Shown in pieces: positions 31,177 to 38,690 of a DNA stretch of 64,000 nt; position 1 is the first letter of the stretch, and every line of letters begins with the position of its first letter. This DNA is from Bacteroides fragilis (GTDB lineage: Bacteria; Bacteroidota; Bacteroidia; Bacteroidales; Bacteroidaceae). Where the stretch lies: the NCBI RefSeq assembly GCF_002849695.1, contig NZ_CP018937.1, positions 5,022,001 to 5,086,000 of the forward strand. Reading direction: 5' to 3'. The position numbers and the translations under genes were made by a program. Below the pieces are notes generated by a model. The model was not told the DNA's origin. It saw only the letters and a list, made by a program, of their open reading frames with translations, and did not search any database.

Positions 31177-32427
31177 TTATTCATCTCTGATAGCCTCTAT
31201 CGGACGGATGGCCATTGCTCTGTAAGCCGGTGCCAGCCCGGCCAGTAATCCCAGTGTCACCAGCAACAGGCACGTTCCGATAGCCATGCCAAAGGAGACC
31301 TGGAAGTGAGAATAATGGTCTTTACCGGAGTTAACGCCTATTTCCATCAATTGCAGGATCAATACTCCAAAAGAGATGCCGGCCATGCCTGCTATGGTAG
31401 TCAGTACCATACTTTCCGATAAGATCTGTTGCAAGATATCTTTCGGACGGGCACCGATGGCACGTCGTATACCTATTTCCGTGGTTCGTTCCTTTACCGT
31501 TACCATCATGATGTTCGATACACCGATGGCGCCGGCCAGCAAAGTACCTAAGCCCACCATCCAGATCAGTACATGGATACCGGTAAACAAATTATCCATC
31601 ATCGAGAACATGGCTTCCGCATTCAGTTTCATGACTGCCTGCTTATCGTCCGGTGCTATATAGTGTGCTTCTTTCAGGATGCTTTCTATTTCCGGTTCCA
31701 GATCGCTTACTTTTTTCCCGGGTTTCACGGTATAGCATATCACATCGATACGTTTTCCCATATTGTAGGCTTGTTGCATGGTACTAAAAGGCAATACAAC
31801 AGCTTCCGAAGCCCGTCCCTGAATATTTATGTTTCCTTCGGATACGCACATACCGATCACCTGGTAATAGATTCCGTCTACCCGTACATACTTTCCACAA
31901 GGATCTTCGCCCGGATTGAAAAGGCTTTCGTAAACGCGTTTGCCGATCACGCAGACTTTGCGTCCTTCGCGTACGTCCACATCATTGATGAATCTTCCGT
32001 AAGCCATATCCTGATTTTCAATCTTGGCGTAGTCCGGATAGAGCCCCTTTACGCTGCAATCATACTTTTTTTCTCCGAAAATGGCCGTCGAGCCCCAGCG
32101 GGCTATCGATGGGGTAATAACATCGATATCTTTTACTTTCTCACGGATTTGTTCTACATCCGAGTTCTCGATATCCCAGTAGCGCCCTTTACGGAATCCT
32201 TTGTAAGCTTCCCCTGTTTTCTGGGAGCCCATGAATCCCGAGTTGGTGGCAAATCCTTCGAATTCGGCTTGCATCATGTCCTGCATCCCTTGTCCGCCCC
32301 CCATCAGGGCTATCAACATGAAGATACCCCAGAATACTCCGAAAGCCGTCAGCAGGCTTCGTGTTTTGTTTCTTGTTATCGTGACGAGGATTTCCTCACA
32401 CGTGTCTATATCTACTCTCATAATCAA
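31177..32427 (-). CDS. MacB-type ABC transporter permease (second copy)
   Basis: 416 residues. One helix at about 20-45 (TRNKTRSLLTAFGVFWGIFM) is followed by a large periplasmic MacB core domain and three C-terminal helices with the FtsX pattern (GVSNIMMVTVKERTTEIGIR). The N-terminal ATPase of classical MacB is absent and is encoded by a separate gene. It overlaps the preceding permease gene by four bases. The two permeases, which are clearly related but not close, probably form a heterodimer. Confidence 0.9.
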   Translation of the reverse strand: MIMRVDIDTCEEILVTITRNKTRSLLTAFGVFWGIFMLIALMGGGQGMQDMMQAEFEGFATNSGFMGSQKTGEAYKGFRKGRYWDIENSDVEQIREKVKDIDVITPSIARWGSTAIFGEKKYDCSVKGLYPDYAKIENQDMAYGRFINDVDVREGRKVCVIGKRVYESLFNPGEDPCGKYVRVDGIYYQVIGMCVSEGNINIQGRASEAVVLPFSTMQQAYNMGKRIDVICYTVKPGKKVSDLEPEIESILKEAHYIAPDDKQAVMKLNAEAMFSMMDNLFTGIHVLIWMVGLGTLLAGAIGVSNIMMVTVKERTTEIGIRRAIGARPKDILQQILSESMVLTTIAGMAGISFGVLILQLMEIGVNSGKDHYSHFQVSFGMAIGTCLLLVTLGLLAGLAPAYRAMAIRPIEAIRDE

Positions 32428-33683
32428 TCTGCTCTAAGTGCTTCAATAGGTCTGATACTTACTGCTTTTTTGGCCGGGAAGAATCCTGCCAATGTGCCTG
32501 CGATTACCAGGGTTAATGTGGCCTGTATGGCAATACTGATATCTACCGTCGGATTCAGGAATACCGTTTCCGAGAACATTCCCACATCTACGGTTTGTTC
32601 TCCGGCCACCTTATTCATCCATTCGGTAGCTGCGATTCCCGCTACCATGCCGATATATCCAAAGAGGGTCGTAATGGTTACACTCTCTACGATAATCAGC
32701 CACAGGATGGAGAATGGCTTGGCACCCAATGCCTTGCGGATCCCAAATTCGCGTGTTCTCTCTTTCACTGTGATCAGCATGATATTTGATACACCCACAA
32801 TGCCACTCAGAAGTGTAAAGACACCGATCACCCAGATGGCCGTGCGCAGGATACCCATGGCATTCTGAGATTGCAGATAGTTGGTAAAGCGGTTCCATAT
32901 CCATAGTGCACTGTTGTCCGAAGGATCGAAACGATGTTTGGCACCCATCACTTTACGATAGGCTGCTTCAAATGCCTCATTCGATTCCATCGTGGTGAGC
33001 CCTTTGGTCGTGAAAGTCAGGTTGTTTAGTTTATCGCCTTTATTGTAAATCACCTGTAGGGTTGAGAAGGGAATATATGCTTCACTGCTTCCCTGGTCAC
33101 CCGGATCGGTGTAAAGTCCTACTACCTGATAAGAAACTCCACCGGCATTTACGAATTTTCCGATAGGCTCTGTTCGGCTTTTTCCGAAAAGGATCTCAGC
33201 CGTTTTGGTATGTAGTACAATTACTTTTCGCCGTTCTTTGAGGTCGATATCATTAATGAACCGTCCCTCTGTCGATTTTACGGATTCCACTTCTGTAAAG
33301 TTCGGATATACCCCTTCCAGTGAAAGGTTAACGTACTCCTGTCCGTAACTCAGATTCACATTGCTCTGCCATTGACTGGCACCTACGCTGATGATGTTGT
33401 CACTGAAATGTTCCATGGTAGCATTCAAGTCTTTGTTATCCAGTTGAATGCGGCGTCCCTCTTTCAGTCCGTCGTAGGGTTTTCCGGTCCATCCCGGATA
33501 GATTTTGATGGAGTTCAGTGCTCGTGCGGAGGATGACTTTTCAAAAGCATGGATCAGCCCGTTACCGGCTCCCAATAGCACTATCAGCATGAAAATTCCC
33601 CATGCTACGGCAAATCCGGTCAGGAACGTACGAAGTTTGTTCCGTTTAATGGTGCCATATATTTCTTGCCAAATGTCAATCAT
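32424..33683 (-). CDS. MacB-type ABC transporter permease (first copy)
   Basis: 419 residues with the same layout: helix at about 18-42 (RNKLRTFLTGFAVAWGIFML), periplasmic MacB core, and FtsX-like C-terminus (GVSNIMLITVKERTREFGIR). It starts 14 bases after the ATPase gene and overlaps the next permease by four bases, so the pair is translationally coupled. MacB-type pumps use mechanotransmission to drive export of peptides, macrolides or siderophores from the periplasm; the substrate here is unknown. Confidence 0.9.
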   Translation of the reverse strand: MIDIWQEIYGTIKRNKLRTFLTGFAVAWGIFMLIVLLGAGNGLIHAFEKSSSARALNSIKIYPGWTGKPYDGLKEGRRIQLDNKDLNATMEHFSDNIISVGASQWQSNVNLSYGQEYVNLSLEGVYPNFTEVESVKSTEGRFINDIDLKERRKVIVLHTKTAEILFGKSRTEPIGKFVNAGGVSYQVVGLYTDPGDQGSSEAYIPFSTLQVIYNKGDKLNNLTFTTKGLTTMESNEAFEAAYRKVMGAKHRFDPSDNSALWIWNRFTNYLQSQNAMGILRTAIWVIGVFTLLSGIVGVSNIMLITVKERTREFGIRKALGAKPFSILWLIIVESVTITTLFGYIGMVAGIAATEWMNKVAGEQTVDVGMFSETVFLNPTVDISIAIQATLTLVIAGTLAGFFPAKKAVSIRPIEALRAD

Positions 33684-33697
33684 ATTTGTATTTGTTT

Positions 33698-34414
33698 TTA
33701 TTTCATATATCCATCCTTGCCGAATGGTGAGGCATCATGATTCTGGTTCTCTTCAATCCGTTCGATAATACCGTCTTTGATGTGAATAATCTTGTCCGTC
33801 TGGTTGGCAACTCCGCTTTCGTGGGTTACTACGACAATGGTCATTCCGGTCTTGTGCAGGTCTTTCAGGATTTGCATGACTTCTACTGAAGTTTTGCTGT
33901 CCAGTGCACCGGTAGGTTCGTCGGCCAGAATAATCTGAGGCTGTGTAATCAGGGCACGGGCGATGGCTACACGCTGTTTCTGACCGCCGCTCATTTCGTT
34001 GGGCATGTGGTGTGCCCAGTCCTTGAGCCCCAGTTTGTCGAGGTATTCCATAGCCATTGCGTTCCGCTTTTTCCGGCTTACTCCTTGGTAAAATAGAGGT
34101 AGTGCAACGTTTTCTACTGCGTTTTTGAATGAAATCAGGTTAAACGACTGGAAGATGAAACCGATCATCCGGTTGCGGTACTCCGCGGATTTAGTTTCGC
34201 TTAGGTTTTTAATCAACACATTGTTGAGGTAATACTCTCCGTCATCGTAATTATCCAGTATACCTAATATATTAAGTAAAGTAGATTTGCCGGAACCTGA
34301 TGCTCCCATAATGGAAACGAATTCACCCCGCTCGATATCGAGATTGATGCCTTTGAGTACGTGGAGGGGGGCTCCGTTGTTGTAGGTTTTGTTAATGTCT
34401 TTTAAGTGTATCAC
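33698..34414 (-). CDS. ABC transporter ATP-binding protein (MacB/LolD type)
   Basis: 238 residues. Walker A GASGSGKST (37-45), Q-loop FIFQSFNL, signature MSGGQKQRVAIARAL, Walker B ILADEPTGALDS and the switch His in VVVVTHES. It powers the two permeases that follow. It is the first gene of the five-gene efflux operon (ATPase, permease, permease, adaptor, TolC). No clear -33/-7 pair is visible upstream. Confidence 0.93.
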   Translation of the reverse strand: MIHLKDINKTYNNGAPLHVLKGINLDIERGEFVSIMGASGSGKSTLLNILGILDNYDDGEYYLNNVLIKNLSETKSAEYRNRMIGFIFQSFNLISFKNAVENVALPLFYQGVSRKKRNAMAMEYLDKLGLKDWAHHMPNEMSGGQKQRVAIARALITQPQIILADEPTGALDSKTSVEVMQILKDLHKTGMTIVVVTHESGVANQTDKIIHIKDGIIERIEENQNHDASPFGKDGYMK

Positions 34415-34514
34415 AGTTTCATCTATTTAGTTTCAATTTTCTTATGATTTGTTCTATTAGACGCACGGTTGATACGAAAAGTTGCAAACGAAGTGAACTT
34501 TTTTAAAAAAAGAT

Positions 34515-34545
34515 TTTGTAGACTCAATCTTCTTTACGTAATTTG
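34515..34545 (+). promoter_or_regulatory. Probable promoter of the ROK kinase gene
   Basis: TTTG (34515-34518) lies 20 bases before TAATTTG (34539-34545), which is one base short of the TAnnTTTG pattern. RNA would start near 34552, about 40 bases before the chosen ATG. Confidence 0.5.
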
Positions 34546-34592
34546 TGTGCAATAAACATTTAATATTAACTAACCCTTTAAATAAGAGTATC

Positions 34593-35573
34593 ATGAATTC
34601 AAGCATGGAGAAACCCTACGTAGTGGGTATTGACATTGGCGGAACAAACACTGTCTTTGGAATTGTTGACGCGCGCGGAACTATTATAGCAAGCGGTGCA
34701 GTGAAAACTCAGGTATATCCTACAGTAGAAGAATATGCAGATGAAGTATGCAAAAATCTTCTGCCGTTGATCATTGCAAATGGCGGGGTGGATAAAATAA
34801 AGGGTATCGGCATTGGCGCTCCTAATGGAAACTATTATACCGGAACCATTGAGTTTGCTCCTAACCTGCCTTGGAAAGGTGTATTGCCGTTGGCTTCTAT
34901 GTTCGAGGAACGTCTGGGCATTCCGACAGCCTTGACAAACGATGCTAATGCTGCCGCTGTGGGTGAAATGACTTACGGGGCTGCTCGCGGTATGAAAGAT
35001 TTTATCATGATTACTCTGGGAACAGGTGTCGGTAGTGGTATTGTTATCAACGGACAAGTGGTTTACGGACATGACGGCTTTGCCGGAGAACTCGGTCACG
35101 TGATCGTTCGTCGTGACGGACGTATCTGTGGTTGCGGACGTAAAGGATGTCTGGAAACATACTGTTCGGCTACAGGTGTGGCACGCACTGCACGCGAATT
35201 CCTCGCTGCACGTACCGATGCCAGCTTGTTGCGCAATATCCCGGCAGAGAGCATTGTATCGAAAGATGTATACGATGCTGCCGTACAGGGAGATAAGCTG
35301 GCTCAGGAGATTTTCGAATTTACAGGTAATATTCTGGGTGAGGCATTGGCTGACGCTATTGCTTTCTCAAGTCCCGAAGCTATTATCTTGTTCGGTGGTT
35401 TGGCAAAATCGGGCGACTATATCATGAAGCCGATTACAAAAGCCATGGAAAACAATCTTCTGAACATTTACAAAGGCAAAACAAAATTGCTCGTTTCTGA
35501 GTTGAAAGACTCCGATGCTGCCGTACTGGGTGCCAGTGCATTGGCTTGGGAGTTGAAAGACCTGAGAGACTAA
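34593..35573 (+). CDS. ROK-family sugar kinase (glucokinase type)
   Basis: 326 residues from the ATG at 34593; the longer frame to 34545 adds a non-conserved run overlapping the promoter. ATP-binding motif VGIDIGGTNTVFGIV near the start, catalytic TNDANAAAVGEM, and the ROK zinc motif CGCGRKGCLETYCS are all present. ROK kinases phosphorylate glucose, N-acetylglucosamine or related sugars. A ROK hexokinase acting on glucose and N-acetylglucosamine is known in B. fragilis (RokA); whether this gene is its orthologue cannot be proven here. Transcribed alone, with a strong terminator. Confidence 0.88.
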   Translation: MNSSMEKPYVVGIDIGGTNTVFGIVDARGTIIASGAVKTQVYPTVEEYADEVCKNLLPLIIANGGVDKIKGIGIGAPNGNYYTGTIEFAPNLPWKGVLPLASMFEERLGIPTALTNDANAAAVGEMTYGAARGMKDFIMITLGTGVGSGIVINGQVVYGHDGFAGELGHVIVRRDGRICGCGRKGCLETYCSATGVARTAREFLAARTDASLLRNIPAESIVSKDVYDAAVQGDKLAQEIFEFTGNILGEALADAIAFSSPEAIILFGGLAKSGDYIMKPITKAMENNLLNIYKGKTKLLVSELKDSDAAVLGASALAWELKDLRD

Positions 35574-35600
35574 GAGCGAATGAAAGCGATTATTTAGCTG

Positions 35601-35632
35601 AAAGCTCCGGAAGCAATTCCGGAGCTTTTTTT
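35601..35632 (+). terminator. Terminator of the ROK kinase gene
   Basis: AAAGCTCCGGAA (35601-35612) pairs with TTCCGGAGCTTT (35617-35628 region) around a GCAA tetraloop, followed by TTTTTTT. Confidence 0.9.
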
Positions 35633-35942
35633 GTCTGTGTGGGCAGGAACTTCGGGATGTACTCCAATATCGTTTTGTCAAAAATGTCATTTTGTATTTT
35701 CTATCGGTTCAGGGCGGGCATATTCCGATCTTTGTTGGGAACCGGTGGGAAAAATGAATTTTAGCTGACTCTCGGCAGGTCAAAAAGATATCTTATTGAG
35801 CTTGATCCTCGCCGGAAGAAAGAAAAGTTCTTTTATTCTGTTTTGTATGATAGCGAATCTTGTAGTCTAACTTCGAAATGGTACTTGGGATACCTCACTC
35901 CAACCGGAGCTAATAAGTGAAAAATGACTTTGATTTTAGACT

Positions 35943-36052
35943 ATTAATAACCTCTTTGGAAGAAGTTAATGATTTGTTTCGACTTTATTAATAAAAGACT
36001 CGGACGTTATTAACAAAAGACTTGGAAGAAATTAATAATCTCTTTCGTCTTT
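35943..36052. repeat. Tandem array, five 22-base units (array 3)
   Basis: Units start at 35943, 35965, 35987, 36009 and 36031. Each begins (A/G)TTAA-T/C and units three and four share ATTAA-AAAAGACT-GGA. Units one and five share ATTAATAA-CTCTTT. Sequence is unrelated to arrays 1 and 2 but the period is the same. The array lies in an 800-base gap between the ROK terminator and the rplS terminator; the rest of that gap holds only AT-rich sequence and a G8 run near 36258, with no supported gene. Confidence 0.75.
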
Positions 36053-36372
36053 TTCCGTATATATACTCTCAAAGTGATCAAGTTCTGCATGAATACTCTT
36101 TTTTTATTCTTTTTTATGCAAGAAAGATCTACAGAAGCTCTTTGTTTAAGAAAGGGGTGGTTAGCAAATCGATTGAAAAGAGAGTATAATGATTCCATTT
36201 TATAAGATTTAGCATCTTTTTGCCGGATTCCTTTTTTATCATCTTCCAATGCTGTAAGGGGGGGGCTATTTGTTTCTTTTGGATTTCCACACATGAAGAC
36301 TATCGGAAGCTTTTCGATGATTATACTGTATAAGTGCTTGTGCCGCGAAAGGTAGGAATGATAATTGTGTTA

Positions 36373-36423
36373 CGAAATAAAAAAGAGGAAATCTTGCCAG
36401 AAGATTCCCTCTTTTTTATTTCG
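36373..36423. terminator. Terminator downstream of rplS
   Basis: CGAAATAAAAAAGAGG (from 36373) pairs with CCTCTTTTTTATTTCG (to 36423), with AATCTT and AAGATT inside. The poly-A and poly-T arms give an intrinsic terminator in both directions. It starts 20 bases after the rplS stop. Confidence 0.88.
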
Positions 36424-36442
36424 AATCGAAAAGTAAGGCTGA

Positions 36443-36796
36443 TTAGCCGTTAACTCTTTTTTCTTTGATTCTTGCTTTCTTACCAGTAAGAGCACGCAGG
36501 TAGTACAGTTTAGCGCGACGTACTTTACCAACCTTGTTCACTTCGATGCTGTCGATAGCCGGTGATTCGATTGGGAAAATTCTTTCTACGCCTACAGTTC
36601 CTGACATTTTACGTACAGTAAAACGTTTCTTTTCTCCGTGACCTGCAATTTTGATAACAACACCACGGTACAACTGTACACGTTCTTTGTTACCTTCGAT
36701 AATACGATATGCTACTGTTACAGTGTCGCCTGCTTTGAAGCTCGGGTGCTGTTTTCCGGTAGCGAATGCTTCTTCTGCAATTTTAATTAAATCCAT
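36443..36796 (-). CDS. rplS: Ribosomal protein L19
   Basis: 117 residues, the normal L19 length. Core motifs FKAGDTVTVAYRIIEGNKER, RVQLYRGVVIKIAGHGEKKR and VGVERIFPIESPAIDSIEV then KVGKVRRAKLYYLRALTGKK are all present. L19 sits at the interface of the ribosomal subunits. Here it is transcribed alone with its own terminator, and not inside the rpsP-rimM-trmD cluster found in many other bacteria. Confidence 0.97.
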   Translation of the reverse strand: MDLIKIAEEAFATGKQHPSFKAGDTVTVAYRIIEGNKERVQLYRGVVIKIAGHGEKKRFTVRKMSGTVGVERIFPIESPAIDSIEVNKVGKVRRAKLYYLRALTGKKARIKEKRVNG

Positions 36797-36895
36797 TGTT
36801 GTTTATTATTAAATTGTTTTATCGTTACAACGCAACATACCAGGCAACTCTCTCCTGACAGCGATTGCGCGAAAGCGGTGCAAAGTAACGAATTA

Positions 36896-36928
36896 TTTGC
36901 CGGATAGCCAAATGTTTTTGTATATTTG
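36896..36928 (+). promoter_or_regulatory. Promoter of the nucleotidase/GH3 operon
   Basis: TTTG (36896-36899), 21 bases, TATATTTG (36921-36928): an exact consensus match. RNA start near 36935, about 18 bases before the first ATG. Confidence 0.8.
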
Positions 36929-36952
36929 TAGCATTATTAAGTACTTAAGGAT

Positions 36953-37741
36953 ATGAAACAAAATTACGCAAAGATTATTTCAGGAGTAATTCTGGCGGGG
37001 TTGCTGACATTTACTTCTTGCCAGTCGACGCACGAAATGGCAAAAGCCGATTATCGGGTTGCCAAGGTAGAAGGAAGGATGATTGACATTGACGCTAAAT
37101 GGGATGCTCATCCCGATGCAGATGCCGTGGCAATATTAAAGCCTTACAAAGAGAAGATAGACAACATGATGTATGAGGTAATCGGCACCAGCGAGCAGAA
37201 GATGGACAAAGGTCATCCCGAAAGTCTGCTTTCCAATCTTGTTGCGGAAGTATTGCGCCAGGCTGCGGTGAAAGTACAGGATAAGCCGGCTGACATGGGA
37301 TTGGTGAATATGGGCGGATTGCGTAATATTTTGCCTGCCGGGGATATTACGGTGGGAACGGTATATGAGATATTGCCATTCGAAAATTCACTTTGCGTAA
37401 TGACGATGAAGGGAACACACCTGAAAGCATTGCTCACAAGTATTGCTTCGCTGAAGGGAGAAGGAGTGAGTGGTATCCGGATGGAAATCACTAAGGATGG
37501 AAAATTACTGAACGCTACAGTGGGCGGCCAGCCGATTGATGACAACAAACTTTATACGGTGGCGACCATTGATTATCTGGCTGACGGTAACGGAAGCATG
37601 GAAGCTTTCTTGCAAGCGGAGAAACGTGTATGTCCGGAAGGAGCAACATTACGCGGACTCTTTCTTGACTATGTGAGACAACAAACAGCTGCCGGAAAGA
37701 AGATAACTTCGGCACTGGATGGTAGAATCACCGTGAAGTAA
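36953..37741 (+). CDS. Lipoprotein, 5'-nucleotidase C-terminal domain
   Basis: 262 residues. The lipobox ends LLTFTSC (Cys near residue 23). Residues 65-255 form the substrate-binding C-terminal domain of 5'-nucleotidase/UshA enzymes: PESLLSNLVAEVLRQAA, MGLVNMGGLRNILPAGDITV, then GTVYEILPFENSLCVMTMKG and a late YTVATIDYLADGNGSME. This domain normally follows the metallophosphatase domain in one protein. Here it stands alone and its partner is the next gene, 39 bases on. The pair probably assembles into a nucleotide-scavenging enzyme in the envelope. Confidence 0.88.
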   Translation: MKQNYAKIISGVILAGLLTFTSCQSTHEMAKADYRVAKVEGRMIDIDAKWDAHPDADAVAILKPYKEKIDNMMYEVIGTSEQKMDKGHPESLLSNLVAEVLRQAAVKVQDKPADMGLVNMGGLRNILPAGDITVGTVYEILPFENSLCVMTMKGTHLKALLTSIASLKGEGVSGIRMEITKDGKLLNATVGGQPIDDNKLYTVATIDYLADGNGSMEAFLQAEKRVCPEGATLRGLFLDYVRQQTAAGKKITSALDGRITVK

Positions 37742-37780
37742 AGGTATAATAGAATGTAAAATGATAAAATTCAGTGAATT

Positions 37781-38653
37781 ATGATATCCCCAACCAATAA
37801 TAAATATATTCTTAGTTTTATAGAAAAGAATTTTCTGGCTTTCTTTTTCATTTTCTTTTTTTCTTTTTCAGCATTTGCCCAACAGGACAAGAAACTGATC
37901 CTGTTGCAGACCAGTGATGTGCATAGCCGTTTGGAACCTATCAATCAGGAAGGTGACCGGAATTATGATAAGGGAGGATTTGTACGTCGCGCTACATTTG
38001 TGAAAGAGTTCCGTAAGGAACATCCTGATATGTTATTGTTCGACTGCGGAGACATATCACAGGGGACTCCTTATTATAATATGTTTCAGGGTGAGGTAGA
38101 AGTGAAGATGATGAACGAAATGAAATATGATGCCATGACTATTGGCAACCATGAATTTGATTTCGATCTGGATAATATGGCACGTTTGTTCCGGATGGCC
38201 GATTTTCCGGTGGTATGTGCCAACTACGATGTGAGTGCCACAGTGCTTAAAGACTTGGTGAAACCATATATAATCATCGAGAGAAACGGAGTTAAGATTG
38301 GTGTTTTGGGATTGGGCTGCCAACTTGAAGGCATGGTTCAGGCCAATAAATGCGTGGGAGTCGTTTATAATGATCCTATAGCTACGGCAAATGAAGTGGC
38401 TGCTGTCCTGAAAGAAAAAGAGGGTTGTGATGTGGTTGTTTGTCTTTCTCACTTGGGTGTGCAATATGATGAAAACCGGTTGATTCCTAAAACCCGTAAT
38501 ATAGATGTTGTTCTCGGAGGGCACTCGCATACCTTTATGAAAGGACCGAAAACTCTTCTTAATATGGATGGCAAAAATGTATCATTGATGCATACCGGTA
38601 AGAGCGGCATCTATGTAGGACAGATGGACTTGACACTTGAAAATAAGAAATAA
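37781..38653 (+). CDS. Metallophosphoesterase, 5'-nucleotidase N-terminal domain
   Basis: 290 residues with a signal peptide ending FSAFAQQ. The calcineurin-like metal site is complete: LLQTSDVHSR (Asp, His), LLFDCGDISQGTP (Asp), MTIGNHEFDFD (Asn, His), CLSHLGVQ (His) and LGGHSHT (two His). The substrate-binding domain is encoded by the upstream gene, so the normal order of the two domains is reversed. Likely dephosphorylates nucleotides or other phosphomonoesters in the periplasm. Second gene of the operon that leads into the GH3 genes. Confidence 0.9.
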   Translation: MISPTNNKYILSFIEKNFLAFFFIFFFSFSAFAQQDKKLILLQTSDVHSRLEPINQEGDRNYDKGGFVRRATFVKEFRKEHPDMLLFDCGDISQGTPYYNMFQGEVEVKMMNEMKYDAMTIGNHEFDFDLDNMARLFRMADFPVVCANYDVSATVLKDLVKPYIIIERNGVKIGVLGLGCQLEGMVQANKCVGVVYNDPIATANEVAAVLKEKEGCDVVVCLSHLGVQYDENRLIPKTRNIDVVLGGHSHTFMKGPKTLLNMDGKNVSLMHTGKSGIYVGQMDLTLENKK

Positions 38654-38690
38654 GAGGGATTATCCCTCTTGAAATACCCCCAAACAAACT

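Noticed and set aside
36010..36294. 94-residue minus-strand frame between the ROK gene and rplS
   Set aside because: Part of it is made of the 22-base tandem array, and it has no promoter or recognisable family.
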